From Persephonella sp. KM09-Lau-8 (GTDB taxonomy: Bacteria; Aquificota; Aquificia; Aquificales; Hydrogenothermaceae): a DNA stretch of 64,000 bases. Position numbers and translations under genes: made by a program. The notes under the pieces are model-generated. The model was not told the DNA's origin, made no database searches, and was given only the letters and a program-made list of their open reading frames with translations. Positions 1 through 7,473 of this stretch are shown here, in pieces. The stretch lies in the NCBI RefSeq assembly GCF_000703085.1, contig NZ_JNLL01000002.1, positions 62,001 through 126,000 of the forward strand, in the 5' to 3' direction. Numbering within the stretch: the first letter of the stretch is position 1; the number at the start of each line of letters is the position of its first letter.

Positions 1-394
1 TTACCAGATTGAAAAAAGCCAATAGCTCTAAAACAGGTTTTCCAAGGGGAGTAGGAGTCGTTATTATAACGTTTCTTGAAACCCTCTTAAGCTCCTTTAA
101 GAATTGCTCCCAATTGTTCAGGTGCTCAATAACAGCAAGTGAAACAGCAAGGTCAAACTCTCTATCATTAAATGGTAGAGGCTTTTCCAGGTTGACAGTT
201 ACATCTGCAGATGAATCTATATCACAAACCAAAACTTGATGACCTCTTTCCCGTAAAATCTTGTGAAAATCCCCTGCAGCCCCTCCTGCATCTAAAACTT
301 TTAATGGTCTTTTATACATCTTTTCAACTTCTTCAACTAAAGGTAAAACCTTTGAATATCTAATTTTTCTGGTTAAGAAGTCTAAAACAGCCAA
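1..394 (-). CDS. SAM-dependent methyltransferase (partial, 3' end outside window)
   Basis: The complement reads as a class I methyltransferase. It has the glycine-rich motif I VLDAGGAAGDF, an acidic strand-2 end (VCDID) and the FDLAVSLAVIEHL segment typical of type-11/type-12 methyltransferases. The likely start is a TTG at 392-394, directly after the stop of the GtrA-like gene. It is preceded by AGGAGG, which lies inside the last codons of that gene, so the two are translationally coupled. The frame is open to the left window edge, so the C-terminus is missing. The pairing with GtrA suggests a role in polysaccharide or lipid-carrier modification, but the substrate cannot be read from the sequence. 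Confidence 0.8.
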   Translation of the reverse strand, partial: MAVLDFLTRKIRYSKVLPLVEEVEKMYKRPLKVLDAGGAAGDFHKILRERGHQVLVCDIDSSADVTVNLEKPLPFNDREFDLAVSLAVIEHLNNWEQFLKELKRVSRNVIITTPTPLGKPVLELLAFFNLV

Positions 395-751
395 TTATAT
401 CCTCCTATACAAGTTGTAGCTCACTAAAGCCGAAAATCCTGTGGCTACAATATAAGAAAACAAAGCTTTCATACCTACTACCGAAAAAAATACATAAAAA
501 ATGCTTACGTTAGTAACATAAGCAATTTTAGAAGAGGAAAGGTATTTGACAAACTCCATAAAAATATTCCTCTCCTGAAATTCAAAAGTAAATCTTCTGT
601 TTAGGCTCCAGGAAAAAAATGCAGCTGTAAGAAAACTTATTATCCTGGCAGAAACACCTACATACGGGTGCAAAAACTTGAAAATAAAGTAATCAACCAA
701 AAAAGCAAGACCACCTATGAAAATAAAGCGAGATACCTTCCTATAATCCAT
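395..751 (-). CDS. GtrA-like membrane protein
   Basis: 118 residues with about four hydrophobic segments and the GtrA-family pattern: a basic N-terminus, then FIFIGGLAFLVDYFIF, and SWSLNRRFTF between helices 2 and 3. GtrA proteins are small inner-membrane proteins thought to move or support undecaprenyl-linked sugars during glycosylation of surface polymers. It abuts the methyltransferase with no gap, and its last codons carry that gene's ribosome site. A TGTTATAAT box lies only 6 bp upstream of the ATG, so the transcript may be leaderless. It could be chromosomal flank or cargo. Confidence 0.8.
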   Translation of the reverse strand: MDYRKVSRFIFIGGLAFLVDYFIFKFLHPYVGVSARIISFLTAAFFSWSLNRRFTFEFQERNIFMEFVKYLSSSKIAYVTNVSIFYVFFSVVGMKALFSYIVATGFSALVSYNLYRRI

Positions 752-757
752 ACCTCA

Positions 758-766
758 ATTATAACA
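758..766 (-). promoter_or_regulatory. extended -10 promoter TGTTATAAT
   Basis: On the minus strand TGTTATAAT is a perfect extended -10 box (TGnTATAAT). It ends 6 bp before the GtrA ATG, which places the expected transcription start at or next to the start codon. The same GGTGTTATRAT arrangement sits before the HD-domain gene at 3967. Confidence 0.6.
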
Positions 767-804
767 CCAAAAACAAAATTCTAATTTTCAAAAAAAAGAA
801 AAGG

Positions 805-844
805 AAAGTAAAAGCTTCAAATAATGAAGGGGGCCAAAGCCCCC
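805..844 (+). promoter_or_regulatory. leader stem-loop element, copy 1
   Basis: AAAGTAAAAGCTT, a short spacer and ATGA, then a 6-bp stem GGGGGC/GCCCCC with loop CAAA at 829-844, and an A-rich run to the ribosome site AGGAGG of the gene at 870. It is one of fourteen copies on the plus strand between 0.8 and 19 kb. Confidence 0.7.
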
Positions 845-869
845 TGAAAAAATAAAAGGAGGATAGAAA

Positions 870-2201
870 ATGGAATTTTTTGCATTTAGAAATGAGGACT
901 TATCTACAGATTTTATTCTATCAGAAAAACTGAAACAGGTTGAAAATGAGTTCTACTCTGAGGACCCTGGGAACTTTTGGGACAGAACGGATGCACAGAG
1001 CTACCTTATAGACGACCCTACGTTCGTAGAAGGATACGACAAATCTCACGAAAATAAAAAATACGTTTCAACAAACCTCCTTGCAAAGCTCCTTTTTCAC
1101 AAAGAAATAAAACAGATGGAAGGAATGGGAGCTATAAAGCCTGTTACTGAAGAAGAACTCGAGCAAATAACAAAATACCTTGTAAACCACCAAATCAGAC
1201 TTTATGGAAAACTCGATCCTGAATCCTACTACTGGCTCTGGAACAAAGCAAAAGAAGACCTGCTGCACATTCTGACAGCAGAAAATGAGAATGAAGCTCT
1301 ACAGCTAATTAAGGAGTCTATTTTCTTTACCCAGGCAGAGAAACAGATGGCAGAAAACATAATAGACAAAAAAGGGGATTACCTCTGCTCCCACATAGGA
1401 ATTGCAATAGCAGAGGAAGCTGTAAAACAAAACTCTCCCCCGAACGGAAAAGTTCACATAAGACAGGGCTACTTCAAAAAAACATACAGGGTTAGCCCTC
1501 TCGCATACAGAGATTACATAGAAATACTTTTAAATCAGGCTGTGGAGCTTGAGAAAAAACTGATAACTGACTGGGAAAACTTCACTGAAAAAGACGAGAA
1601 AAAACTTGAAGAAATCAAAAACACTCTCGCAAAAATAGCCGAAATAGACAAAGAAAACATCATATATGATGGTAAAAACACAAAAGCATATCTTTCATAT
1701 CTCTACTCAAAACGAATATTAAGAGAAGTGCTTGGTACAGACAGACTTGAAGAAATCAGAATAGGTAAGGGAGAAGATATAGACTGGTACCTGATTAAAA
1801 AACATTTATGGGTGATGGTAAGAAACGCACCTATAAGAATACTGACATACACAATGGACAAAGCAGAACCTTCAAAACTGATAAGAACAATGATAATTAA
1901 AAGATATTACATAGAAGTAAAAACACTTAAGCAGCTCTCTCCTGAAGAAAGAAGAAAGTACCTCGAGGAAAATGGGTACAACAAATATACTCTGAAAAAC
2001 ATCAAAAGAGTTCTTCAGGAAGAAAACAGAAAACTGATAGAAAATCTACCTCCTGAAGCCAAAAAAAGACTGGAATGGATTAAATATTACACAAAAACAA
2101 AAAGTGTGTCAGAAACCTGTAAAAAATTTGGTATCTCCAAAACAACCTTTTACAGATGGAAAAAAAGATATGAAGAAAAGGGCTTAAAAGGATTAATCTA
2201 A
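870..2201 (+). CDS. unknown protein with C-terminal helix-turn-helix
   Basis: 443 residues, ATG with AGGAGG 7 bp upstream. Most of the protein is a charged, helical region I do not recognise. The last 45 or so residues form a helix-turn-helix of the transposase/helix-turn-helix_29 type: KSVSETCKKFGISKTTFYRW followed by KKRYEEKGLKGL. No transposase catalytic domain follows, so this is a DNA-binding protein rather than a transposase. It is the first gene of a two-gene operon (16-bp gap to the next) behind leader copy 1. The site bound and the function are unknown. Confidence 0.6.
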   Translation: MEFFAFRNEDLSTDFILSEKLKQVENEFYSEDPGNFWDRTDAQSYLIDDPTFVEGYDKSHENKKYVSTNLLAKLLFHKEIKQMEGMGAIKPVTEEELEQITKYLVNHQIRLYGKLDPESYYWLWNKAKEDLLHILTAENENEALQLIKESIFFTQAEKQMAENIIDKKGDYLCSHIGIAIAEEAVKQNSPPNGKVHIRQGYFKKTYRVSPLAYRDYIEILLNQAVELEKKLITDWENFTEKDEKKLEEIKNTLAKIAEIDKENIIYDGKNTKAYLSYLYSKRILREVLGTDRLEEIRIGKGEDIDWYLIKKHLWVMVRNAPIRILTYTMDKAEPSKLIRTMIIKRYYIEVKTLKQLSPEERRKYLEENGYNKYTLKNIKRVLQEENRKLIENLPPEAKKRLEWIKYYTKTKSVSETCKKFGISKTTFYRWKKRYEEKGLKGLI

Positions 2202-2217
2202 ACTGAAGGAGGAAAAA

Positions 2218-3099
2218 ATGTATCCAAATATACCTATAGAAATAAAAGCAGTACTTGGACCAACATTCATAATAGGGGAGGATGCTCTCCCCATTTTTGA
2301 AAACAAGAATATAGAACGCCTTCCAACGCTAAAAGGAAAAAAGGATATTACTCCTGAAATAAATAAACAGCTGGAAAAATACGGAATTTACACTGTAAAA
2401 AAAGAGGGAAAAAGAAAATACCTTCTAATAGATTCCAGAAACTCCCGAAGATATACTTATCAGGTTATTAAAGACGAACTGGAAGAGGTTTTATCCGCTC
2501 CTTTTACCATAGAGGCTGTAGCCCTCAAATCAAACGGAGAAATTATAGACCCTCTTGAAGGAACAAAAGATATCCAGGAAAAAAAACTAAAAACGGTCCT
2601 TGAACCGGATAAACTATTTTCAGAAAAACCCTGGATGGCAATAAAGGCAATCAGGTATACAAGCGAAGGGTATAAAATGGAAAGTAATCTTTTCCTAGCA
2701 GTAGAGCAGGTATTCTCAAAAAATAATCCTCTCCCTGCAAACTTTTTCTATAAAGAACTGAAAAAGAACAAAGGCAAAGAGTTTATTAAGCTACTACACG
2801 AAAGAGGACTGCTTCCCGAACTTACGTCGGCATATACGGTAATGCAGGATCCGGCAATAAACACCCCTGTTGAGCTTGTTTTCTTAAGCAAAAGATTTGA
2901 GTACCTCTCAATACTGCCCTTTAATTCTCATGAAGTAGAAGCTGTAAAAATCCTGAACATATTGGAAACTATAGATGAAAAAACAGCTATCCGGATACTG
3001 CACAACGTTAGAAGAGTAGACTACACAGCCTACAAAATTTCTGCGAAAATATATAGAAAATACGCACAGAAAGAAGAATCAATTCTTGCAGAAAATTAA
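2218..3099 (+). CDS. hypothetical protein
   Basis: 293 residues, ATG with GGAGG 8 bp upstream, 16 bp after the helix-turn-helix gene, so the two are probably co-transcribed. No family recognised. The N-terminal third is beta-rich (GPTFIIGEDALPIF) and the rest mixed alpha/beta with no Cys cluster, signal peptide or membrane segment, so it is probably cytosolic. A role alongside the upstream DNA-binding protein is only inferred from the operon. Confidence 0.55.
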   Translation: MYPNIPIEIKAVLGPTFIIGEDALPIFENKNIERLPTLKGKKDITPEINKQLEKYGIYTVKKEGKRKYLLIDSRNSRRYTYQVIKDELEEVLSAPFTIEAVALKSNGEIIDPLEGTKDIQEKKLKTVLEPDKLFSEKPWMAIKAIRYTSEGYKMESNLFLAVEQVFSKNNPLPANFFYKELKKNKGKEFIKLLHERGLLPELTSAYTVMQDPAINTPVELVFLSKRFEYLSILPFNSHEVEAVKILNILETIDEKTAIRILHNVRRVDYTAYKISAKIYRKYAQKEESILAEN

Positions 3100-3421
3100 T
3101 TATAAAAAGAGGAAAAACAGAAGATACTTTACTGAACAGGCTATTTAAAAAATAAAAAGTCAGGCCCGGCTAAATCCGTCAAGGTAAATAAATAACACTA
3201 GGGACAAGCCCTCTGGTTTTTATCAAGAAAATATCCCGAGAAAACCCATTTCCATCCCTCTTTTTTTAAGTAAGTTTTTCTTAACCATTTTTTTTCAAAA
3301 CCAAAAACAGCCAAACCCCACCCCCACACAAAAACTTATTACTTTTGGCACAAGTAATATTTTTGCTTTGCCCCGAGGGGCGTTTTTTTTTGTTTTGGAA
3401 AAATACACTGTTAAGAATTTT
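3100..3421. other. intergenic region without recognised gene
   Basis: About 320 bp of A/T-rich DNA between convergent genes. It holds one convincing terminator (3370-3391) and a weak AGGG/CCCT hairpin near 3193-3206. No open frame with a ribosome site is seen. Confidence 0.5.
3370..3391 (+). terminator. rho-independent terminator
   Basis: A GCCC-CGAG-GGGC hairpin followed by a run of nine T, placed to end the 870-3099 operon before the convergent HD-domain gene. Confidence 0.65.
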
Positions 3422-3967
3422 TTACTTAAAATAAGGAGAAAAAAGCTCATACCATCTGGTAAGAAAAGCTATCTCCGCCTCTTTCATCTCTAATGGCCTT
3501 CCTATTATTGAAAGGGGATAGGGGGAATATCCTACCTGCTTTTCCCAGTCATAGTTCACGGAATTCATAAACCTTAAGGCTTCTGTTACTAAAAGCCTCT
3601 TGTCTGCTTCCTTTATTTGAGGCGGAACCGGATAGGGTAGATTGTGGATGGAAGCAAACTTTTCTAATGCTTTTTCTTCTGCCTCTCTCCAGGAGGCCAT
3701 ATGTGGCTGTCTTTTTATAGGAGTGGGTATGTCCATTCCTGTTAGACCTTCAAAAACTTCATGAGCTAAAGCCCATTTCTTTAAAACTGGATCCTCAAAA
3801 AGTGACTCCATCACTAAGCAATGCTGGGCTACGGAATAGAACTCACTGGTCTGTGCCCAAAAACGGCATATACGGGAAAGGGTTTGGGCTATAACCCTTG
3901 GGTCAAAATCTTCCTCTTTTAAATCAAATGGATTAATAAGCCTTCCTGAAGCATTCATTATGTACAT
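3422..3967 (-). CDS. HD-domain phosphohydrolase (YfbR-like) with HE in place of HD
   Basis: About 181 residues when started at the ATG at 3967, chosen because the promoter box lies at 3974-3982 inside the longer frame. It has the layout of YfbR-type 5'-nucleotidases and phage HD proteins: RFWAQTSEFYSVAQHC supplies the first His, then LAHEVFEGLTGMDIPTPIK corresponds to the usual LHDAxEAYxGDIPxPLK. The metal-binding HD pair reads HE here. The family hydrolyses dNMPs, so nucleotide-pool control is plausible. Whether the Asp-to-Glu change keeps activity is open. Confidence 0.7.
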   Translation of the reverse strand: MYIMNASGRLINPFDLKEEDFDPRVIAQTLSRICRFWAQTSEFYSVAQHCLVMESLFEDPVLKKWALAHEVFEGLTGMDIPTPIKRQPHMASWREAEEKALEKFASIHNLPYPVPPQIKEADKRLLVTEALRFMNSVNYDWEKQVGYSPYPLSIIGRPLEMKEAEIAFLTRWYELFSPYFK

Positions 3968-3973
3968 AGCCCT

Positions 3974-3982
3974 ATCATAACA
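3974..3982 (-). promoter_or_regulatory. extended -10 promoter TGTTATGAT
   Basis: TGTTATGAT on the minus strand ends 6 bp before the ATG at 3967, the same geometry as the GtrA promoter, so a leaderless transcript is again possible. Confidence 0.5.
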
Positions 3983-4020
3983 CCAAACGAAAAATCGCTT
4001 TCTCAAAAAAAAAGAAAAAA

Positions 4021-4056
4021 CAAAAGCTTCAAATAATGAAGGGGACTAAAGCCCCC
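4021..4056 (+). promoter_or_regulatory. leader stem-loop element, copy 2
   Basis: CAAAAGCTTCAAATAATGAA then GGGGAC-TAAA-GCCCCC at 4041-4056. The stem carries one A/C mismatch relative to copy 1. A GGAGG site and the lipoprotein gene at 4081 follow. The whole intergenic region resembles 751-870. Confidence 0.65.
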
Positions 4057-4080
4057 TAAAAAATAAAAAAGGAGGAAATA

Positions 4081-4362
4081 ATGAAAAAGCTTATCACTCT
4101 CGTAATAGTTGCTGAAGCTTTAATGGGGTGCCAGTCAATGGATAACCACATCACCAAAATAACCAAATCAGCTGCAGGCTCCTGCTTTAAGGTTAGCCTC
4201 TTTTCAGGAGGTAAAGAAGTAAAAAGATATTATACAGACTACGTATCGTCGGAAAAAAATTCTGACGGATGGTTCTTTGAAGACAAGAAAGGAAGACTAA
4301 TAACCCTGAGCGGAAATATTGCAATTGAAGAAGTAAACGAAAAATTCTGCAGCGAAAAATAA
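4081..4362 (+). CDS. small lipoprotein
   Basis: 93 residues. A basic start and hydrophobic stretch end in a lipobox (ALMGC at residues 13-17), so a lipid-anchored envelope protein is predicted. Two further Cys residues (SCF near 38 and FCSEK at the end) could form a disulfide. The ATG has GGAGG 7 bp upstream. No family recognised. It follows leader copy 2. Confidence 0.6.
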   Translation: MKKLITLVIVAEALMGCQSMDNHITKITKSAAGSCFKVSLFSGGKEVKRYYTDYVSSEKNSDGWFFEDKKGRLITLSGNIAIEEVNEKFCSEK

Positions 4363-4363
4363 A

Positions 4364-4612
4364 ATGGTTTACCTAAATAAAATATTGAAAATATCAAATA
4401 CAAAGCCCCCAGGAACCAAAGAAGAAGTCCTGGAGGTTTTCTTTCCCGTACACGCAAAAATAAAGCTGTTTAAAGAAAAAAAAGAAAGAATTGTCGTGTA
4501 CAGTAATGAAAAAAATCTGAAAAAAATAGCTCTGTGTATAGCAGCTGTATACAAAAAGGCTAAAAAAACTCTCCCTAAAAAAATAGTGGTTATAGGAAAA
4601 AAGAAAAGATAA
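4364..4612 (+). CDS. small basic hypothetical protein
   Basis: 82 residues, starting one base after the previous stop, consistent with coupled translation. No good ribosome site is visible. It is very Lys-rich with a basic tail (KKIVVIGKKKR). No family or membrane segment seen. It may be a real member of the lipoprotein operon, but the evidence is only its position. Confidence 0.35.
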   Translation: MVYLNKILKISNTKPPGTKEEVLEVFFPVHAKIKLFKEKKERIVVYSNEKNLKKIALCIAAVYKKAKKTLPKKIVVIGKKKR

Positions 4613-4699
4613 AATTATCCCCTTCAGAATTCTACGATTATTCGGGTCTGTGGCTATGGATGGTGGCAAGAATAGAAAGGCAAAAGCTAAAAACACAAA

Positions 4700-4723
4700 T
4701 TTGATTTCTAATTAAAAATCAAA
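4700..4723. repeat. palindrome family, copy 1
   Basis: Arms TTTGATTT and AAATCAAA separated by CTAATTAA. The same arms recur at 37033-37056 and 40906-40929. It lies just before the small gene at 4743. It could be an operator or an AT-rich terminator. Confidence 0.5.
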
Positions 4724-4742
4724 AGGGAGAAAGAAAAAGAAA

Positions 4743-4895
4743 ATGATTAAAAAAATCCTCATCATCACCCTGTTAATACTGTCTATCTACACATTGTTCG
4801 GAATCAAATACATACAAATGATGAAAAGACTCCTAACTGAAAGGATGGAAAAAATAGAACAGGTAGAGAAAGCTTTATTTAATGAAGGAAGCTAA
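4743..4895 (+). CDS. small membrane protein
   Basis: 50 residues: MIKK, then a hydrophobic segment (ILIITLLILSIYTLF), then a charged amphipathic tail. GGGAG lies upstream of the ATG. Its last codons and stop overlap leader copy 3. It looks like a single-pass membrane peptide of unknown role. Confidence 0.4.
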   Translation: MIKKILIITLLILSIYTLFGIKYIQMMKRLLTERMEKIEQVEKALFNEGS

Positions 4896-4904
4896 AGCTT
4901 CCTT
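4868..4904 (+). promoter_or_regulatory. leader stem-loop element, copy 3
   Basis: AAAGCTTTATTTAATGA followed by an 8-bp stem AAGGAAGC/GCTTCCTT with loop TAAA (4885-4904). The stem bases differ from copies 1-2 on both arms, which supports an RNA structure. It leads into three tiny genes at 4956-5365. Confidence 0.6.
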
Positions 4905-4955
4905 AAGAATCTGAAAATTTAAATAGGAGATAAAAAACTTTTATAGGAGGTAATA

Positions 4956-5042
4956 ATGAGTATACAAAACAACGTAATGAAACGATTAAACGTATCAAGA
5001 GACTGCTCATCTTATTTATCCCAAAATGGAGGTAAAAACTAA
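4956..5042 (+). CDS. 28-residue peptide
   Basis: Starts MSIQNNVMKRLNVSR and ends at 5042, with a strong AGGAGG before its ATG. Its stop overlaps the next start as TAATG. No similarity recognised. The ribosome site and coupling make translation likely. Confidence 0.4.
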   Translation: MSIQNNVMKRLNVSRDCSSYLSQNGGKN

Positions 5043-5167
5043 TGATAATAAGAATAATAATACTTGTAGCAATAATATTTGGAATGGCAGGTCTGCTCCA
5101 CATACTTACAGGAGCGGACATAAGAATAGATATACTGGACATAATACACATAGTAATCAGAGAATAA
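5042..5167 (+). CDS. small membrane protein
   Basis: 41 residues with one long hydrophobic segment (IIILVAIIFGMAGLLHIL) after MIIR and an Ile-rich tail. Its start overlaps the previous stop (TAATG), and TGGAGG lies 9 bp before the ATG inside the previous gene. Likely a single-pass membrane peptide. Confidence 0.45.
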   Translation: MIIRIIILVAIIFGMAGLLHILTGADIRIDILDIIHIVIRE

Positions 5168-5182
5168 TAAAGGGAGAGAGCC

Positions 5183-5365
5183 ATGTTTATTAAAATAGGG
5201 AGTATTATGCTTCTAATAATAGCTTTAGTAAATCACGTTGATATAAATAACGGAATATATCTCGTAATCACAGGCAAATACTGGACTTTATCGCTTATAG
5301 AATTAATAGCAGGAATAACACTTGCATTTATTGTAAAAAAAGAAAATAAACAATTGGTAAGCTAA
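5183..5365 (+). CDS. small membrane protein
   Basis: 60 residues with two hydrophobic segments (IMLLIIALV near residue 8 and LIELIAGITLAFIV near residue 38) and a lysine-rich end. GGGAGAG lies before the ATG. Third of three consecutive mini-genes behind leader copy 3. Function unknown. Confidence 0.45.
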   Translation: MFIKIGSIMLLIIALVNHVDINNGIYLVITGKYWTLSLIELIAGITLAFIVKKENKQLVS

Positions 5366-5441
5366 AACCCACCTCTGCGACCCCAGCAGTCTTTAAGAAA
5401 GAACGGATCTCCATTGCTTTTCTTCCTTTAAATAAAAAATC

Positions 5442-5482
5442 AAAAGTTAAGGTTTAGTCTGTGGCGGAAGCTGTCGCTTCCG
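5442..5482 (+). promoter_or_regulatory. leader stem-loop element, copy 4
   Basis: AAAAGTTAAGGTTTAGTC then stem CGGAAGC/GCTTCCG with loop TGTC (5465-5482), followed by an A-rich run and AAGGAGG. Because of this element the gene is started at the ATG at 5509 rather than at the in-frame GTG at 5461. Confidence 0.55.
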
Positions 5483-5508
5483 TTAATAAAAAAAGAAGGA
5501 GGAAAAGA

Positions 5509-7080
5509 ATGGAGAGATTTATTGAAGAATCCACAGAAAAAGTATTAGAAAGGTTGTCTTCTTTGGCAGATTTGCCAAAAAACGGAGTCCTTGCAGGCGG
5601 AGCGGTAGCCAACACCATCTTATCTTTGTTGGATAATAAAGAATACCCGATAAATGATATTGATATCTTCATGGAAACCAATGAAGACAGTCCATCTGTT
5701 TTCAGAGAAACTGAAAGTAATTTCATTCCATCATCATACGGACCTTTATTCGAAAATGTCGACGGATACAAAGTTGTATCATCAAACAATACAGGATTAA
5801 TAAATGAAATAAAAATAAACAGAGATTCAGCTTATAAAGAAAAATATAAGCCCCCTCTTGCATTAACTTTGATTAAAGCTTTTGATATAAATCAGACACA
5901 AATAGCAATAGACCTTGAAACAAAGAAAATATACTACACACCAGAGTTTGTAGAATTTCTGAAAAAAAGAGAATTAAAAATAGCATTCCCAAGCACACCT
6001 TTCCACTCACTTGTCAGATTGATTTACAAATCAAAAGAGTTAAACGCCAAAGTGAATTTCCAAAAAGCAGTAAGAATGGTATCCACTATTCTTGCCCTGA
6101 AAAAAACTGAAAATTACCCCGTATCAAATATGGTAAGCAAGGAATCCAGAGTATACAAAGAATATCTGAAAAACAAAAACATACTTGATAGATACTTCAC
6201 CGTTAGAAAAACAAAAGTGGAGAATGTTGAACTGCTTGAAATTTTGCCTAAAGAACCAATCGTCCTTCAAAACTTAAAAAACATATTCGACCCAATAGCC
6301 TTAATGGTTGTTCTAAATAACGTATTTTCCGAAAAACCATCTAATAGAGAAAAATACCTAAACTTACTTCTATATCCTAAAATAACGAGACTGATTAACT
6401 TCAACCCTGAATTTGCAGAAAATTCATCAATAAAAACTTTCGCAAAGTTAGAAGAAAAAATCAATCAGGACATAGAGTATGAATACTTGTTAGAGTTATT
6501 AGTAAAAATGTTTAAACTCAATGCAGAAGAAACCCTTCAAGTCATAGACGACCTAACCAGCCAAGAATCAAAAGAAATGAAGGAAATGCTTAACAAATCT
6601 TTTACAAATGGAAACTTTGAAAAACTAAAAAGTATGGAAAAAAACAAACTAATAGAAAATTTAAGAAAGACCTACATAAAGACCATGGAAGAACCTTTAA
6701 CACAACCTTTTGACCTTTCAGGTTTTGAACTAAGAGACAAAGTCAAAGAATTAATAACAATGAAAGAAATTAAAGAAACAGGAGAAAAGTTTAGAAACTG
6801 CTTAAGGAATAGTTTCGAATCCTACGGAAAAGATATAAAAAATGGAAAAAGAAAACTGTTTGTAATAAATGACACAAGTATAGTTGATTTTGCCTTCAGA
6901 AAAGAATATGAAATAATCGTAGCCTATATCAACCAACACAGGAGCTTTAACAACAGTGAACCTTCCCAAGAAGACAAAAAAATAGTAGCCCAGTTATTCA
7001 AACACATCAACACACAAATATGGAACAATCCCGAAAAAATCCAAATTGCAACGGAAGAAATACCAGAACCAGTGTTTTAA
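5509..7080 (+). CDS. nucleotidyltransferase-like / PcfJ-like fusion protein
   Basis: 523 residues from the ATG at 5509 (AAGGAGG upstream). Near residue 27, GVLAGGAVANTIL followed by INDIDIF is the GG...DxD pattern of the nucleotidyltransferase fold. The middle is helical and unassigned. Near residues 430-460, TGEKFRNCLRNSFESY, KDIKNGKRKLFVI and a later YINQHRSFNN segment resemble the C-terminal domain of PcfJ proteins of conjugative elements (EGxxxxHCVxSY...). I infer a two-domain protein acting on nucleotides or nucleic acid. The substrate is unknown, and the fold assignment rests on motifs only. Confidence 0.5.
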   Translation: MERFIEESTEKVLERLSSLADLPKNGVLAGGAVANTILSLLDNKEYPINDIDIFMETNEDSPSVFRETESNFIPSSYGPLFENVDGYKVVSSNNTGLINEIKINRDSAYKEKYKPPLALTLIKAFDINQTQIAIDLETKKIYYTPEFVEFLKKRELKIAFPSTPFHSLVRLIYKSKELNAKVNFQKAVRMVSTILALKKTENYPVSNMVSKESRVYKEYLKNKNILDRYFTVRKTKVENVELLEILPKEPIVLQNLKNIFDPIALMVVLNNVFSEKPSNREKYLNLLLYPKITRLINFNPEFAENSSIKTFAKLEEKINQDIEYEYLLELLVKMFKLNAEETLQVIDDLTSQESKEMKEMLNKSFTNGNFEKLKSMEKNKLIENLRKTYIKTMEEPLTQPFDLSGFELRDKVKELITMKEIKETGEKFRNCLRNSFESYGKDIKNGKRKLFVINDTSIVDFAFRKEYEIIVAYINQHRSFNNSEPSQEDKKIVAQLFKHINTQIWNNPEKIQIATEEIPEPVF

Positions 7081-7093
7081 ACAAAAAGTTGAA

Positions 7094-7133
7094 AAAGTAA
7101 AAGCTTAAAACAGTGAAGGGGGCTAAAGCCCCT
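7094..7133 (+). promoter_or_regulatory. leader stem-loop element, copy 5
   Basis: AAAGTAAAAGCTTAAAACAGTGAA with stem GGGGC/GCCCC, loop TAAA (7119-7132), upstream of the small basic gene at 7156. Confidence 0.65.
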
Positions 7134-7155
7134 AAAAAAATAAGGAGAATAGGAA

Positions 7156-7296
7156 ATGAGAGCAGACATATCAGCATCGAAATCTCTTGCCCACAAAATG
7201 GCAAGAAAAACAAAAGCATCTGTAATACCAGACAAGAAAAAGTTCAATAAAAAAAGAGAAAGAAGAAAAAAAAGAATAAGAAATCCGGAAATCTAA
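7156..7296 (+). CDS. 46-residue basic protein
   Basis: Highly basic; the second half is KKFNKKRERRKKRIRN. AAGGAG lies before the ATG. Size and charge suggest nucleic-acid binding, which is inference. The last codons form one arm of an inverted repeat (CCGGAAATC at 7284-7292 with GATTTCCGG after the stop). Confidence 0.4.
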   Translation: MRADISASKSLAHKMARKTKASVIPDKKKFNKKRERRKKRIRNPEI

Positions 7297-7340
7297 CCAG
7301 GATTTCCGGAAAAGCCTAAAGGGGAAACCACCCTGAGGGA

Positions 7341-7375
7341 CGGAAAGAGCAAACCAAAGCTCTTCCGCTTTCTTT
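7341..7375 (+). terminator. probable terminator
   Basis: Hairpin CGGAAAGAGC / GCTCTTCCG with one bulged A and loop AAACCAAA, followed by a pyrimidine tract CTTTCTTT. It separates the small basic gene from the ssb leader. Confidence 0.45.
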
Positions 7376-7404
7376 AGCTTCCTTTAGTGGCCTGAAAAAA
7401 GGAA

Positions 7405-7446
7405 AAAAGTAAAAGCTTCAGGTTAGTGAAGGGAGCTAAAGCTCCC
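7405..7446 (+). promoter_or_regulatory. leader stem-loop element, copy 6
   Basis: AAAGTAAAAGCTTCAGGTTA, then GTGAA and stem GGGAGC/GCTCCC with loop TAAA (7431-7446). The ssb ribosome site CGGAGG follows at 7460. Confidence 0.65.
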
Positions 7447-7473
7447 ACAAATAAAATTTCGGAGGTAAGAACC

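Noticed and set aside
9-239. 76-codon plus-strand frame at the left edge
   Set aside because: It lies opposite the methyltransferase frame, which has family motifs and a ribosome site.
3187-3212. AGGG/CCCT hairpin as a further leader element
   Set aside because: Only 4 bp, no AAAAGYTT word and no gene behind it.
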